DNA from: CBDCUE01 sp965222515
GTDB taxonomy: Bacteria; Pseudomonadota; Alphaproteobacteria; Rickettsiales; JABIRX01
DNA length: 64,000 nucleotides
NCBI GenBank assembly: GCA_965222515.1
Contig: CBDCUE010000012.1
Span: 76,375 to 140,374, forward strand
Direction: 5' to 3'
How positions within the stretch are numbered: the stretch's first letter is position 1; each line of letters starts with the position of its first letter. Below are positions 33,794 to 43,049 of this stretch, one piece after another. The notes under the pieces are model-generated. The model saw only the letters and a list, made by a program, of their open reading frames with translations, was not told the DNA's origin and did not search any database. Both the position numbers and the translations under genes were made by a program.

Positions 33794-35110
33794 ATGATAG
33801 AAAATTTAACTCCTAAAAAGATTGTTGCAGAATTAAATAAATATATAATAGGTCAAGATGATGCAAAAAAAGCTGTATCTATTGCTCTTAGAAATCGCTG
33901 GAGAAGGCAAAATGTTCCAGAAGATTTGCAAGAAGAGATTATGCCTAAAAATATTTTGATGGTAGGTCCTACTGGAGTTGGAAAAACAGAAATTGCTAGA
34001 AGATTATCTAAATTAGTTAATGCTCCTTTTATTAAAGTAGAAGCTACAAAATTTACTGAAGTAGGTTATGTAGGGAGAGATGTAGAGTCAATCATTAGAG
34101 ATTTAATGGAAGTGGCTATTCAAATTGAGAAATCTAAACACCAAGAAAGTGTTAAAGAAGTTACCAAGCAAAAGGCAGTAATGAAAATTTTGGATGTTTT
34201 AGTAGGTGACACTGCTAGCTATGAAACAAGAGAGAGCTTTTTGCAAAAAATATTGTCAGGTGAATTAGATGATAATGAAATAGAAGTTGAGGTTAGTGAT
34301 GCAAAAAAAAACTCTGCTCCTTTTGATCTATCAGCAGGTGCTGGAATTGGAGTGATTAATGTTAGTGATATGTTAGGTAAAGCACTTAGTTCTGGTAAAA
34401 AGAAAAAGAAAAAGATGAAAATAAAAGAAGCTTTGGAGGCTTTAATTGCTGATGAAACAGAGGAAATGTCAGATGATGATTTAATCACTAGAAATGCTAT
34501 TAATGCTGTTGAAAATGAAGGTATTGTCTTTATTGATGAAATTGATAAGATTGCTGTAAGGCAAATGGGATCTTCTGGTAGAGAAGTGAGTAGAGAAGGG
34601 GTGCAAAGAGATTTATTACCACTTTTAGAAGGAACAATCGTAGTTACTAAATATGGTAATATAAAAACTAATCATATTTTATTTATTTGTTCAGGTGCTT
34701 TTCATCAAGCAAAGCCAGCTGATTTACTTGCAGAATTACAAGGTAGATTGCCAATAAGAGTTGAGTTAAATCCATTATCTAAAAAAGATTTGGTAAGAAT
34801 TCTAACAGAACCTATAGCAAGTCTTCCTGTTCAATATACTGCTTTACTGAAAACTGAAAAAATTGCCTTAGATTTTACTGAAGAAGGGCTTAAAGAAATT
34901 GCTTCTATCGCTTCTAGAGTCAATGAAAAAGTAGAAAATATAGGAGCAAGAAGATTATATACTATTGTTGAAAAGATATTATCAGATGTTAGTTTTGAAG
35001 CAGATAGCTTGGTAATTAAAAACATAGCAATTGATAAAAAATTTATTAAAGAAAACACTAAAAACACTGATTTAGAAAAATTAGATGACTTATCTAAATT
35101 TATCTTGTAG
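33794..35110 (+). CDS. hslU: ATP-dependent protease ATPase subunit HslU
   Basis: AAA+ unfoldase that feeds proteins to HslV. The 438-aa protein has Walker A at about residue 60 (MVGPTGVGKTEIARRL), the GYVGRD pore loop, the variable I-domain with a Lys-rich piece (KKKKKKMKIKEAL), Walker B in GIVFIDEIDKIA and the sensor-2 region GARRLYTIVEKILSD. Length and order are normal. Co-transcribed with hslV. Confidence 0.97.
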   Translation: MIENLTPKKIVAELNKYIIGQDDAKKAVSIALRNRWRRQNVPEDLQEEIMPKNILMVGPTGVGKTEIARRLSKLVNAPFIKVEATKFTEVGYVGRDVESIIRDLMEVAIQIEKSKHQESVKEVTKQKAVMKILDVLVGDTASYETRESFLQKILSGELDDNEIEVEVSDAKKNSAPFDLSAGAGIGVINVSDMLGKALSSGKKKKKKMKIKEALEALIADETEEMSDDDLITRNAINAVENEGIVFIDEIDKIAVRQMGSSGREVSREGVQRDLLPLLEGTIVVTKYGNIKTNHILFICSGAFHQAKPADLLAELQGRLPIRVELNPLSKKDLVRILTEPIASLPVQYTALLKTEKIALDFTEEGLKEIASIASRVNEKVENIGARRLYTIVEKILSDVSFEADSLVIKNIAIDKKFIKENTKNTDLEKLDDLSKFIL

Positions 35111-35196
35111 TTTGAAAAAAATCATCTAGTTTTTTCTTTAAGAGTCTTAAGTATAAGATCTGTTATAACAAACTTTTTTAACCATAACATAAAAAT

Positions 35197-36231
35197 ATGT
35201 TCAAAAAATTATTTAATTTATTTTCCACTGATGATATTGCTATTGATTTGGGAACTGCTAACACTTTAGTATGTGTAAAAGGAAAGGGTATTGTATTAAA
35301 TGAGCCATCAGTTGTTGCTAAAATACAAGATACTGGACAAATGGTTTTTGGTCATGAGGCAAAATTGATGCTAGGAAAAACTCCTGCTAAAATTGATGCT
35401 AGAAGACCGTTGAAAGATGGGGTTATTGCAGATTTTAAATTTACTGAAGCAATGATAAAACATTTTATTGCAACGGTAAATAATTATAGAACATTTAGAA
35501 GCCCTATGGTTATTGTTTGTGTTCCTTCTGGTTCTACTCCAGTTGATAGGAGAGCCATTCAAGAAGCAGCAGAAAATGCAGGTGGTAATCCAGTATATTT
35601 AATTGAAGAACCAATGGCAGCTGCTATTGGAGCTGAGCTTCCTGTTACTGAACCCACTGGATCTATGGTAATAGATATAGGAGGAGGGACAACTGAAATT
35701 GCTGTTGTTTCTTTAGGAGGGGTTGTTTATTCAAGATCAATAAGAGTAGGTGGAGATAAAATGGATGAGGCAATTATTTCTTATGTTAGAAGAAAACATA
35801 ATTTATTAATTGGAGAATCCACTGCTGAGAAAGTAAAAAAAACTATTGGAGTTGCTCATTCATCAAGCGATGGTCAAGGAAAAGTGATGGAGGTTAAGGG
35901 AAGAGATTTAATCAAAGGAGTTCCAAAAGAAATTACTTTAAGTGAATCTCATATCGCAGAATCTTTGGTTGAGCCTATCTCTCAAATAATAGATGCTGCT
36001 AAAGATGCATTAGAGGCTACTCCTCCAGAATTATCATCAGATATTGTGGATCAAGGTATTGCTTTAACAGGTGGAGGGGCTTTGTTACATAATTTAGATT
36101 ATGTTATAAGGCAAGCAACACAATTACCTGTATTTATTGCTGAAGATCCTTTATCTTGTGTAGTAAATGGTAGTAGTAAAGTATTAGAAAATCATACCAA
36201 ATACAGACATGTCTTATTCAGACAAGATTAA
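35197..36231 (+). CDS. mreB: rod-shape determining protein MreB
   Basis: Actin-like filament protein that guides lateral wall synthesis. Phosphate loop 1 is AIDLGTANTLVC, phosphate loop 2 is MVIDIGGGTTEIAVVSL, and the adenosine motif is ALTGGGALLHNLD. The 344-aa length is normal. It is followed by mreC after 17 bp. RodA, its partner, is encoded at 8.7-9.8 kb. The sequence suggests a rod-shaped or elongating cell. Confidence 0.97.
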   Translation: MFKKLFNLFSTDDIAIDLGTANTLVCVKGKGIVLNEPSVVAKIQDTGQMVFGHEAKLMLGKTPAKIDARRPLKDGVIADFKFTEAMIKHFIATVNNYRTFRSPMVIVCVPSGSTPVDRRAIQEAAENAGGNPVYLIEEPMAAAIGAELPVTEPTGSMVIDIGGGTTEIAVVSLGGVVYSRSIRVGGDKMDEAIISYVRRKHNLLIGESTAEKVKKTIGVAHSSSDGQGKVMEVKGRDLIKGVPKEITLSESHIAESLVEPISQIIDAAKDALEATPPELSSDIVDQGIALTGGGALLHNLDYVIRQATQLPVFIAEDPLSCVVNGSSKVLENHTKYRHVLFRQD

Positions 36232-36248
36232 TTATTGAGTTTATTGTT

Positions 36249-37067
36249 ATGTATAGAATTAGCAATGTTACAGTTTTAGGTCAGGTTGTTTTATTTTTTG
36301 TTAGAAATTCTATAATTATTGCTCTTTTTTTATCTTTAGTTTTATTATCTATTGCAAAAACTAAAATAGATTTTAATAAAAACACTCATAACATAATATT
36401 ATTTGCAGTAGAACCAATATTTTGGGGAGTAGATTTTCCTATATATGTTGGTAAAAATATTGCTAACTATGTTAAAAATTATTTTTTTGTTTATCAGCAT
36501 AATAAAATTCTTGCAACTGATAATATCAAGCTTAAAGAAAAACTATTATCTATTGCATATTTAGAGAATGAAAATAATTTGTTAAGAGATAGATTAAACT
36601 TTACAGAAAAAGAAATTAAAGGTCATATTACAACAAGATTGTTTGCTAAGACAAATAATCAGAATCTGGCAATTATTTCAAAAGGAAAGAAGGATGATAT
36701 CAAAATAGGTCAGGTAGTAACTGCTAAAAATAATTTGGTAGGCAGAGTAATAAAAACATCTAATTATCATTCATATATATTGCTAATTGATGATTTCTAT
36801 TCAAGGATTCCTGTTTATAGCTCCATCAGTGATAATAAAGCAATCTTAACTGGGGAAAATAATAATTTTCTAAAATTAAAATATTTATCTAAAAAACATA
36901 ATATAATAAATGAAGAAATAATATATACATCAGGTGATGGAAAAACTTATCCAAGAAACATACCAATAGGAGTAACATCAATAGATAAAGAAACTAGAGA
37001 AGTCATCGTAATTCCTTTTATTAATCCAAATAAAATGTCAGTAGTTACAATATTATTGCAGAAATAA
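36249..37067 (+). CDS. mreC: rod-shape determining protein MreC
   Basis: Periplasmic scaffold of the elongation complex, anchored by one N-terminal helix (about residues 18-38). A coiled coil follows (LKEKLLSIAYLENENNLLRD, about 95-115), then the two beta-barrel domains (RLFAKTNNQNLAIISKGKKD, VGRVIKTSNYHSYILLIDD, and IYTSGDGKTYPRNIPIGV, all typical MreC). 272 aa, as usual. mreD and the PBP2 gene do not follow; instead a surface-protein gene with its own promoter begins. Confidence 0.93.
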   Translation: MYRISNVTVLGQVVLFFVRNSIIIALFLSLVLLSIAKTKIDFNKNTHNIILFAVEPIFWGVDFPIYVGKNIANYVKNYFFVYQHNKILATDNIKLKEKLLSIAYLENENNLLRDRLNFTEKEIKGHITTRLFAKTNNQNLAIISKGKKDDIKIGQVVTAKNNLVGRVIKTSNYHSYILLIDDFYSRIPVYSSISDNKAILTGENNNFLKLKYLSKKHNIINEEIIYTSGDGKTYPRNIPIGVTSIDKETREVIVIPFINPNKMSVVTILLQK

Positions 37068-37076
37068 ATTTTATAT

Positions 37077-37105
37077 TTGCAAGATATTAAAAAATATGTT
37101 ACCAT
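37077..37105 (+). promoter_or_regulatory. promoter of outer-membrane protein gene, same design as autotransporter promoters
   Basis: TTGCAA (37077-37082), 17-bp spacer ending in TGT, and TACCAT (37100-37105). The block AAATATGTTACCAT nearly equals that of the two autotransporter promoters (AAAATGTTACYAT). It lies right after the mreC stop. Confidence 0.65.
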
Positions 37106-37152
37106 TAATAGATAAGGGCTTTTAAAAAAAAATGAATGAATGAATTAATTTA

Positions 37153-37944
37153 ATGGTAAAAAAAATGAAAAAATTATCTATTATTATTACTTTGGTAATG
37201 TTTCTTGCTCTTTTCTCTAATTTTTCTTTTGCAGCTAAAAGAGAGTTTTTTGATCAAAATATTAAAGATAAAACAAATAAATCAGTAAATTCTAATGATA
37301 AAGCTATGCAGAAAGTGTATAAATTATTAAAAGAATATCAATTGGCAAAAGCTGATAAGGGTGATAGAGGGTATTATTTTGCTCTTGGTAATAGTTTTTA
37401 TTATGGTACTTCAGGTATTAACTATGATACAAAGGATGGAAAGAGTTTTGCAACTACTTCTTCTGGGACAAGTATTAAATATGGAAGAAAATTTATCTAT
37501 GAATATTTATATTTTTCTTCAGAAATAGGGTATCATGGAATTGGTTTATCTATATCTGACGCAGAAAGAGATAGAGTTAATATTCAAGACAAATATGGGA
37601 TAGGTATTAATTTGGGAATTTATCTTAATGATAAATGGACATTTTATGGTTCTGCTGGTGCTGGATTACTTAATTATGAAATACTTTTTTATAATAAAGA
37701 AACTACATCTCCCATTACCAAAGATAGTTCAGTAAGAGAGACTGGTTATGAGGAATATTATTCTTTTGGTGGAGGGTTTAATTATAAGGTGGCAAAAAAT
37801 TTATCTTTTGGGTTTGATTATAGTAATACAATATCGTTTGTTAAATCAGAATTTGAGGTACAATTAAGAGATAATAAGCAAGGAATAGTAGAATATGATC
37901 TAAACATTCATGCATTTACCTTTAGTCTAGGAATTCTGTTTTAA
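37153..37944 (+). CDS. outer-membrane beta-barrel protein
   Basis: A 263-aa protein with a signal peptide (MKKLSIIITLVMFLALFSNF, cut after FSFAA) and amphipathic beta strands from about residue 72 to the end, closing FTFSLGILF with a C-terminal aromatic residue. This is the pattern of small OmpA-like or rickettsial surface-antigen barrels of about eight strands. Start codons at 37153 and 37165 are both possible. It ends one base before the convergent fabG. The promoter is shared in design with the autotransporters, suggesting joint expression of surface proteins. No specific function can be read. Confidence 0.8.
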   Translation: MVKKMKKLSIIITLVMFLALFSNFSFAAKREFFDQNIKDKTNKSVNSNDKAMQKVYKLLKEYQLAKADKGDRGYYFALGNSFYYGTSGINYDTKDGKSFATTSSGTSIKYGRKFIYEYLYFSSEIGYHGIGLSISDAERDRVNIQDKYGIGINLGIYLNDKWTFYGSAGAGLLNYEILFYNKETTSPITKDSSVRETGYEEYYSFGGGFNYKVAKNLSFGFDYSNTISFVKSEFEVQLRDNKQGIVEYDLNIHAFTFSLGILF

Positions 37945-38676
37945 TCAAACTAAATATAAACCACCATTAATATGTATATTTTGTCCAGTGATGTAATTTG
38001 CTTCGGAGCTGGCTAAAAATAAAGCTGTATTTGCAATATCGCTTGCTTCTCCCATTCTTTTGCTCGGGATGTTTTTTAAAATTGCCTCCATTTGTTGCTC
38101 ATTCAACTTGTTTGTCATATCAGTTTTGATGAATCCTGGAGAAATAGAATTTGCAGTTATGTTTCTTGAGGCAATTTCTAAAGCAATTGATTTAGTTAAA
38201 CCAATAATTCCTGCTTTAGAAGCACAATAATTTGCTTGTCCAGGGTTTCCTGAAGTTCCAACCACAGAAGAAATATTTATTATTCTACCATATCTTTTTT
38301 TCATCATTCCTTTAATAGTAGCTCTTATGATTTTAAAATTGGCTGATAAATTTACTTTTATTACATCATTCCATTCATCATCTTTCATTCTTACAAAGAG
38401 ATTATCTTTAGTAATTCCTGCATTACATACTAAAATATCAATATTAATTAAAATATTACTTGCTAGAAAATCTGCTAGACTTTGATCATCAGATAAATCA
38501 CATCTAATTGCAGAGCATTTATCTCCTAAATCATTTGCAACTTTATCAAGATTTTCTTGATTAGTTCCTGTGATAATTACTTCCGCTCCTGCTTCTATAA
38601 ATTTTGTAGCGATTTCTTTACCAATTCCTCTTGAACCACCAGTTATTAAGGTCTTTTTTTCTGTTAAATTAAACAT
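37945..38676 (-). CDS. fabG: 3-oxoacyl-[acyl-carrier-protein] reductase FabG
   Basis: NADPH-dependent reductase of fatty acid elongation, 243 aa, SDR fold. The cofactor motif is ITGGSRGIGKEIA, then NAGITKDNLFVRM. The catalytic Ser, Tyr and Lys lie in INISSVVGTSGNPGQ and ANYCASKAG. The end NGGLYLV is typical. It stands alone here without acpP, fabD or fabF. Another SDR cannot be fully excluded, but NAGITKDNL is strongly FabG-like. Confidence 0.94.
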   Translation of the reverse strand: MFNLTEKKTLITGGSRGIGKEIATKFIEAGAEVIITGTNQENLDKVANDLGDKCSAIRCDLSDDQSLADFLASNILINIDILVCNAGITKDNLFVRMKDDEWNDVIKVNLSANFKIIRATIKGMMKKRYGRIINISSVVGTSGNPGQANYCASKAGIIGLTKSIALEIASRNITANSISPGFIKTDMTNKLNEQQMEAILKNIPSKRMGEASDIANTALFLASSEANYITGQNIHINGGLYLV

Positions 38677-38729
38677 ATTTTTTGAAATTAAGTTAGTTAT
38701 ACTATTACTAAAAAAACATATTATTATTA

Positions 38730-39302
38730 TTATTTTTTTTTATCAAGCTTAGTTTTTCTCTTGTTTTTTCTCCTCCAATATTTGGGAGTAACAAATTTTC
38801 CTTGCCAGACTCCTAATTTTTGTTGTTTTGCAGAATTTTCTTCTTTTAGATATTCTGCTGATTTTCTGTTATATCTAATGGCCCAACCATATTCTATCAT
38901 TAAAGAATTTATATCAATATTTTTTTCAATAAAACATTTTGATAAATATCTATTATAATAATCTTTTTTGATTATTTTGCAAAAAACTTTTTTATTGTGA
39001 GTAATAGTTTTTAAGAATCTCAAAGCTCTGATACCACATTTATATTGTTTTTTATTTTGATCAAAACATAATTGTTTATATTCAGGTGCATCAATACTGG
39101 CTAGTCTTATTTTGTAATTTTTAATTTCTAATGAATCACCATCGACAACTTCTTGAATTTTTCCAGAAATAATATAATTTTTTTTACTTAACTCTTTTGT
39201 TAAAAAAATATCTTTTTTGTTAAAAAAAATAATTATTACTATTATGCTCAAAAAGCAAAGCAACAAATATTTATTGAAATTATTACAAAATGGGATTTTC
39301 AC
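38730..39302 (-). CDS. thermonuclease-like (SNase) protein
   Basis: A 190-aa protein with an N-terminal membrane anchor or signal (LLLCFLSIIVIIIFF, residues 13-27) and a staphylococcal-nuclease domain: VVDGDSLEI, IRLASIDAPEYKQ (active-site Arg and Asp), CGIRALRFL and YNRYLSKCF (second catalytic Arg). The tail is very basic (WRRKNKRKTKLDKKK). It should degrade nucleic acids outside the cytoplasm, perhaps for nucleotide scavenging. Its start overlaps, on the other strand, the start of the prepilin gene by 13 bp, so one of the two starts may be misplaced. Confidence 0.85.
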   Translation of the reverse strand: MKIPFCNNFNKYLLLCFLSIIVIIIFFNKKDIFLTKELSKKNYIISGKIQEVVDGDSLEIKNYKIRLASIDAPEYKQLCFDQNKKQYKCGIRALRFLKTITHNKKVFCKIIKKDYYNRYLSKCFIEKNIDINSLMIEYGWAIRYNRKSAEYLKEENSAKQQKLGVWQGKFVTPKYWRRKNKRKTKLDKKK

Positions 39303-39991
39303 TGCTAGAAACTTTAATAGTTATATTGATAATGGCAATTATTATATTACCAATAATGACTATAAAAAACATAGAACAAAATGCAAAACATTTATCTTTT
39401 ATTAGTGAATTAGAAAAGATTAAGCAGGCTAATAATTCATTTAGAGAAAAATATCATTATTATGCTGGCGATTTTCCTTTTGCTAAAAAATTTTTTGGCA
39501 CTAAATATAATGGCAATGGCGATAATAAAATTCATTATGACAAAAATGAGACAGGGGAGGGTGTTGAAACTTTATTTGCTTGGCAACATTTAGAAAAAGC
39601 AGAATTATATTTTCTGAGATTTCAGTTTGATGACAATATTTCTTCTCCAAAAATAAATCAAAATATGCCACAATCAAAATTTTTTGATTGTGGTTTTAGT
39701 ATTGTTACCTATCAAGAATTATATAACAATGAAGCTATATTTAATACTAATACTAATTTTATTAAAATAGCAAAAAGAAATATTTCTTCAAGCCATGGAG
39801 TCCTAACTGCCCCCTGCATTTCAGCTAACACATTGCAAGATATTGATAACAAAATAGATGATTCTTTGCCTTATAGCGGTCAATTCTATGCTATAAAAAA
39901 GGAGGATGAAACGAAAGATGGAATATGTATTTGCAATAAAAAATATTGCTCTTCTAATAAAGAAGATTGCTTGGCTCAAATGATTTTTTAA
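39290..39991 (+). CDS. prepilin-like protein with methylation motif
   Basis: The N-terminus GFSLLETLIVILIMAIIILP is a type IV prepilin/pseudopilin cleavage motif and helix, with Gly at -1, Phe at +1 and Glu at +5. The globular part carries YAGDFPFAKKFFGTKYNGNG, LQDIDNKIDDSLPYSGQF and a Cys-rich tail. The leader is almost absent: the ATG lies directly before the Gly and an in-frame TGA lies 15 bp upstream. It is followed after 67 bp by the pilus/secretion ATPase and inner-membrane genes, so it is probably a subunit of that machine. It resembles the gene fragment at the start of the window. Confidence 0.8.
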   Translation: MGFSLLETLIVILIMAIIILPIMTIKNIEQNAKHLSFISELEKIKQANNSFREKYHYYAGDFPFAKKFFGTKYNGNGDNKIHYDKNETGEGVETLFAWQHLEKAELYFLRFQFDDNISSPKINQNMPQSKFFDCGFSIVTYQELYNNEAIFNTNTNFIKIAKRNISSSHGVLTAPCISANTLQDIDNKIDDSLPYSGQFYAIKKEDETKDGICICNKKYCSSNKEDCLAQMIF

Positions 39992-40058
39992 CTTGTGTGT
40001 TAGCTATGTTATGTTAATAATTATCAACAGCCTCATTTTATAACAATATAAATTTATT

Positions 40059-41792
40059 ATGAATCAAAAAGACATCGAAGAAATATCAAATAAAAATTAT
40101 AAAACATCTAATATAGGCAAGAATTTAGGAACTTTTCTGCTTGAAAAAGAAGTTATTACCAAAGATCAGCTAGAAGTAGCAAAAAAACAATTAAAAATTA
40201 TAGGAGGTAATTCTTTAGGGAATATGTTGGTCTCTCTTGGTTCTATAACAGAAGAAGCTTTGGGAGAATCTATTGCAAATATGTCTGGTATAAAAAAATT
40301 AGATCAAACTAAAACAGAATTAGATGTTAGATTAATAAAAAAAATACCAAAACACATTGCCATAGAGCATAATATGATAGCAGTCTTTATTAGAAAAAAA
40401 AGAGTGATGATTGCGATTAATGATATTTATAATGTGATTGCTTTAGATATTGTAAAAAAATATTTTCCTGCAAATTTAGTTATAGAACCAATTTATGCTC
40501 CTAAGGCAGAAATTATAGAAATTATTAGTCAATATTATGAATATGAAATGTCAGTAGATGGTATTTTGAAAGAAATAGAAGATAATAAAGAAGGAATAAC
40601 CAAAGAATTAGAAAATGGACAAAATTATAAAAATCCTATCATTAGATTAGTAGATTCTTTTTTAATAGATGCAGTTAGAAAAAAAGCATCTGATATTCAC
40701 TTTGAGCCAGAAAAGAAATTTTTGAGAGTAAGGTATAGATTAGATGGAAGATTGAGGCAAGAAAAAGAGTTTCATATTGATTATTGGTCTGCTGTATTAG
40801 TTAGATTAAAAATTATGGCATCTATGAATATAGCAGAATCTAGAAACTCTCAAGATGGACATGCAACTTCTGTTGTTTTGGGAAGAGAAATAGATTTTCG
40901 TGTGGCTACTCAGCCTACTATTAATGGAGAAAATGTGGTAATGAGAATTTTGGATAAGAGTAATTCCTTAAGAAGCTTAGACAAATTAGGTTATAATCAG
41001 AATAATATAAAATTACTAAAAAAAATGCTAAAAAAACCAGAAGGTGTAATAATATTTACAGGACCTACTGGTAGTGGAAAAACCACTAGCCTATATTCTG
41101 TATTAAGTTATATCAACTCTATTGAAAAGAATATAATGACTTTGGAAGATCCAGTAGAATATGAACTTCCTTTAATTAGACAAACCTCTATTCAAAAAGG
41201 AAGTGTGTCTTTTGCAAGTGCAATCAAGTCTGTATTAAGACAAGACCCTGACATTATTTTTGTAGGAGAAATAAGGGATGTAGAATCTGCATCAATTACT
41301 ATGAGAGCTGCTATGACAGGTCATCAAGTATTTACTACCTTACACACTAATAATGCAATTAGTGCAATTGCAAGATTAGTAGATATTGGAGTAGAGCCTT
41401 TTTTAATAGCTTCTTCTTTAATAGGCTGTGTTGCTCAAAGATTAATTAGGGTGCTATGTTTGAATTGTAAAAAGGCCAAAATAGCTAATTCTACAGAATG
41501 CAAAATTTTGGGTATAAAAAAAGATAGTAACTTTACGATTTATGAAAAAACAGGTTGCCTGGAATGTTCACACACAGGGTTTAAAGGAAGAGAATCTGTG
41601 GTGGAAATCATAATGATTTCAAATGAAATAAACAAACTAATTTCTGCTTCTGCATCAACGAGTAGTATTATTGAGCAGGCCAAAAAAGAGGGTATGAAAT
41701 TAATGGATAATGATGTGGTAAATAAAATCAAAGCAGGAATAACCAGTTTAGGTGAAGCAATAGATACCATAGATATGACTAATAGATTTTAA
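40059..41792 (+). CDS. gspE: type II secretion / type IV pilus assembly ATPase (GspE/PilB)
   Basis: Hexameric ATPase that drives pilin assembly. The 577-aa protein has an N-terminal MshEN-like domain (about 20-160, LGNMLVSLGSITEEALGE). The catalytic core has ASDIHFEPEKKFLRVRYRLD, Walker A GPTGSGKTTSLYS at about residue 335, the Asp box DPDIIFVGEIRD and the His box MTGHQVFTTLHTNNA. A tetra-cysteine zinc site (CLNC at about 468-471, CLEC at about 499-502) is present, as in GspE and PilB. It is 4 bp from the gspF-like gene. Whether the machine secretes or makes pili is not decided by the sequence. Confidence 0.92.
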   Translation: MNQKDIEEISNKNYKTSNIGKNLGTFLLEKEVITKDQLEVAKKQLKIIGGNSLGNMLVSLGSITEEALGESIANMSGIKKLDQTKTELDVRLIKKIPKHIAIEHNMIAVFIRKKRVMIAINDIYNVIALDIVKKYFPANLVIEPIYAPKAEIIEIISQYYEYEMSVDGILKEIEDNKEGITKELENGQNYKNPIIRLVDSFLIDAVRKKASDIHFEPEKKFLRVRYRLDGRLRQEKEFHIDYWSAVLVRLKIMASMNIAESRNSQDGHATSVVLGREIDFRVATQPTINGENVVMRILDKSNSLRSLDKLGYNQNNIKLLKKMLKKPEGVIIFTGPTGSGKTTSLYSVLSYINSIEKNIMTLEDPVEYELPLIRQTSIQKGSVSFASAIKSVLRQDPDIIFVGEIRDVESASITMRAAMTGHQVFTTLHTNNAISAIARLVDIGVEPFLIASSLIGCVAQRLIRVLCLNCKKAKIANSTECKILGIKKDSNFTIYEKTGCLECSHTGFKGRESVVEIIMISNEINKLISASASTSSIIEQAKKEGMKLMDNDVVNKIKAGITSLGEAIDTIDMTNRF

Positions 41793-41796
41793 AAAT

Positions 41797-42996
41797 ATGA
41801 CAAATTATAACTATCAATCATTAAATCAAAAAGGAAAAATTATTAAAGGTTCGATGAATGCTAATAATATTGAAGATTTAGAGCAAAGACTGGAAGAAAT
41901 AGGGTTAGAGATTATAAAATGTAAAGAAGATACAAAGTGGAATTTTTCTTTTAGGACAAAAATTACCACTAGGGATTTAATTCTTATTTGCACTCATTTT
42001 GAGCAATTGGATAAAGTAGGGATCTCAATTATAAAAATAATTTCTGATTTAAAAGATTCATCAGAAAATATAACATTGAAAGATTTGATGCAAGATGTTT
42101 TGGATTCGGTAAAAGCAGGTGATCTTTTGTCAGAAGCTTTTGCAAAACATCCAAAAATATTTGATGATGTTTTTGTTGGATTAGTTAATGCAGGAGAAAA
42201 AACTGGTAGTTTATCTCAATCTTTTAATTATTTGGCAGAGCATTTGAAATGGTCATCTGAAATTAAAAGACAAACCAAAAAAGCAATTAGATATCCTATT
42301 TTTTTAATTTGTGTATTATTTGTAGTTATTTTTGTAATGATGAATGTGGTAATTCCTAAATTATCAGAGTTTTTATTACAGCAAAATTTTGAATTACCAT
42401 TCTATACTAATGCTTTAATATCTTCTTCTGAATTCTTTGTTAATCACTGGATCTGGATAGTTCTAGTTCCAATAATTATACTAATTTTGCACAAAATTAT
42501 TATAAAAACAAATGAAAGTTATGAATTATTTTTTAATAGATTACTCTTGTCTTTGCCATTTCTTGGAAAGATTATGTTAAAATTAGACATTTCAAGATTT
42601 AGTCAGTTTTTTTTAATTACTTTCAAAAGTGGTATAGAAATAAGAGAATGTTTTTCTATTGTAGAAAAAGTTGTTAATAATAAGGTGATTAAAAAAATAA
42701 TTGCAGAAATAAAAGATGATATATCAGAAGGAAAATCAATTAGTTTGGCGATAAAACAAGCAAATGTTTTTCCTAGCTTAGTGGTAAGAATGTTTGAGGT
42801 AGGAGAGGCAACAGGCAATATGCAAGAATCATTAGAGAATATAAAATTTTTTTATGATAAAGAGGTAAATGACGGGGTAGATGCTTTAGTAGGAATAATA
42901 CAACCTGCTTTAACTATCATTATGGGAGCAGTGCTATTATGGATATCCCTAGCCGTATTCGGACCTTTATATTCTAGTTTTGGTAATATTAAATAG
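41797..42996 (+). CDS. gspF: type II secretion / type IV pilus inner-membrane protein (GspF/PilC)
   Basis: Platform protein of the pilin assembly machine, 399 aa. It starts with the typical YNYQSLNQKGKIIKGSM, then two T2SSF domains (about 65-190 and 265-390), with LSEAFAKHPKIFDDVFVGLV, NAGEKTGSL and, in the second copy, FPSLVVRMFEVGEATGNM. Three membrane helices lie at about 167-190, 215-232 and 365-385. It follows the ATPase after 4 bp. Secretin and the other pseudopilins are not in the window. Confidence 0.92.
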   Translation: MTNYNYQSLNQKGKIIKGSMNANNIEDLEQRLEEIGLEIIKCKEDTKWNFSFRTKITTRDLILICTHFEQLDKVGISIIKIISDLKDSSENITLKDLMQDVLDSVKAGDLLSEAFAKHPKIFDDVFVGLVNAGEKTGSLSQSFNYLAEHLKWSSEIKRQTKKAIRYPIFLICVLFVVIFVMMNVVIPKLSEFLLQQNFELPFYTNALISSSEFFVNHWIWIVLVPIIILILHKIIIKTNESYELFFNRLLLSLPFLGKIMLKLDISRFSQFFLITFKSGIEIRECFSIVEKVVNNKVIKKIIAEIKDDISEGKSISLAIKQANVFPSLVVRMFEVGEATGNMQESLENIKFFYDKEVNDGVDALVGIIQPALTIIMGAVLLWISLAVFGPLYSSFGNIK

Positions 42997-43049
42997 TGCT
43001 GGAGAGTTATTAACAATCTTGAAACAAACTACTAGAAGACTTTGTAAAA

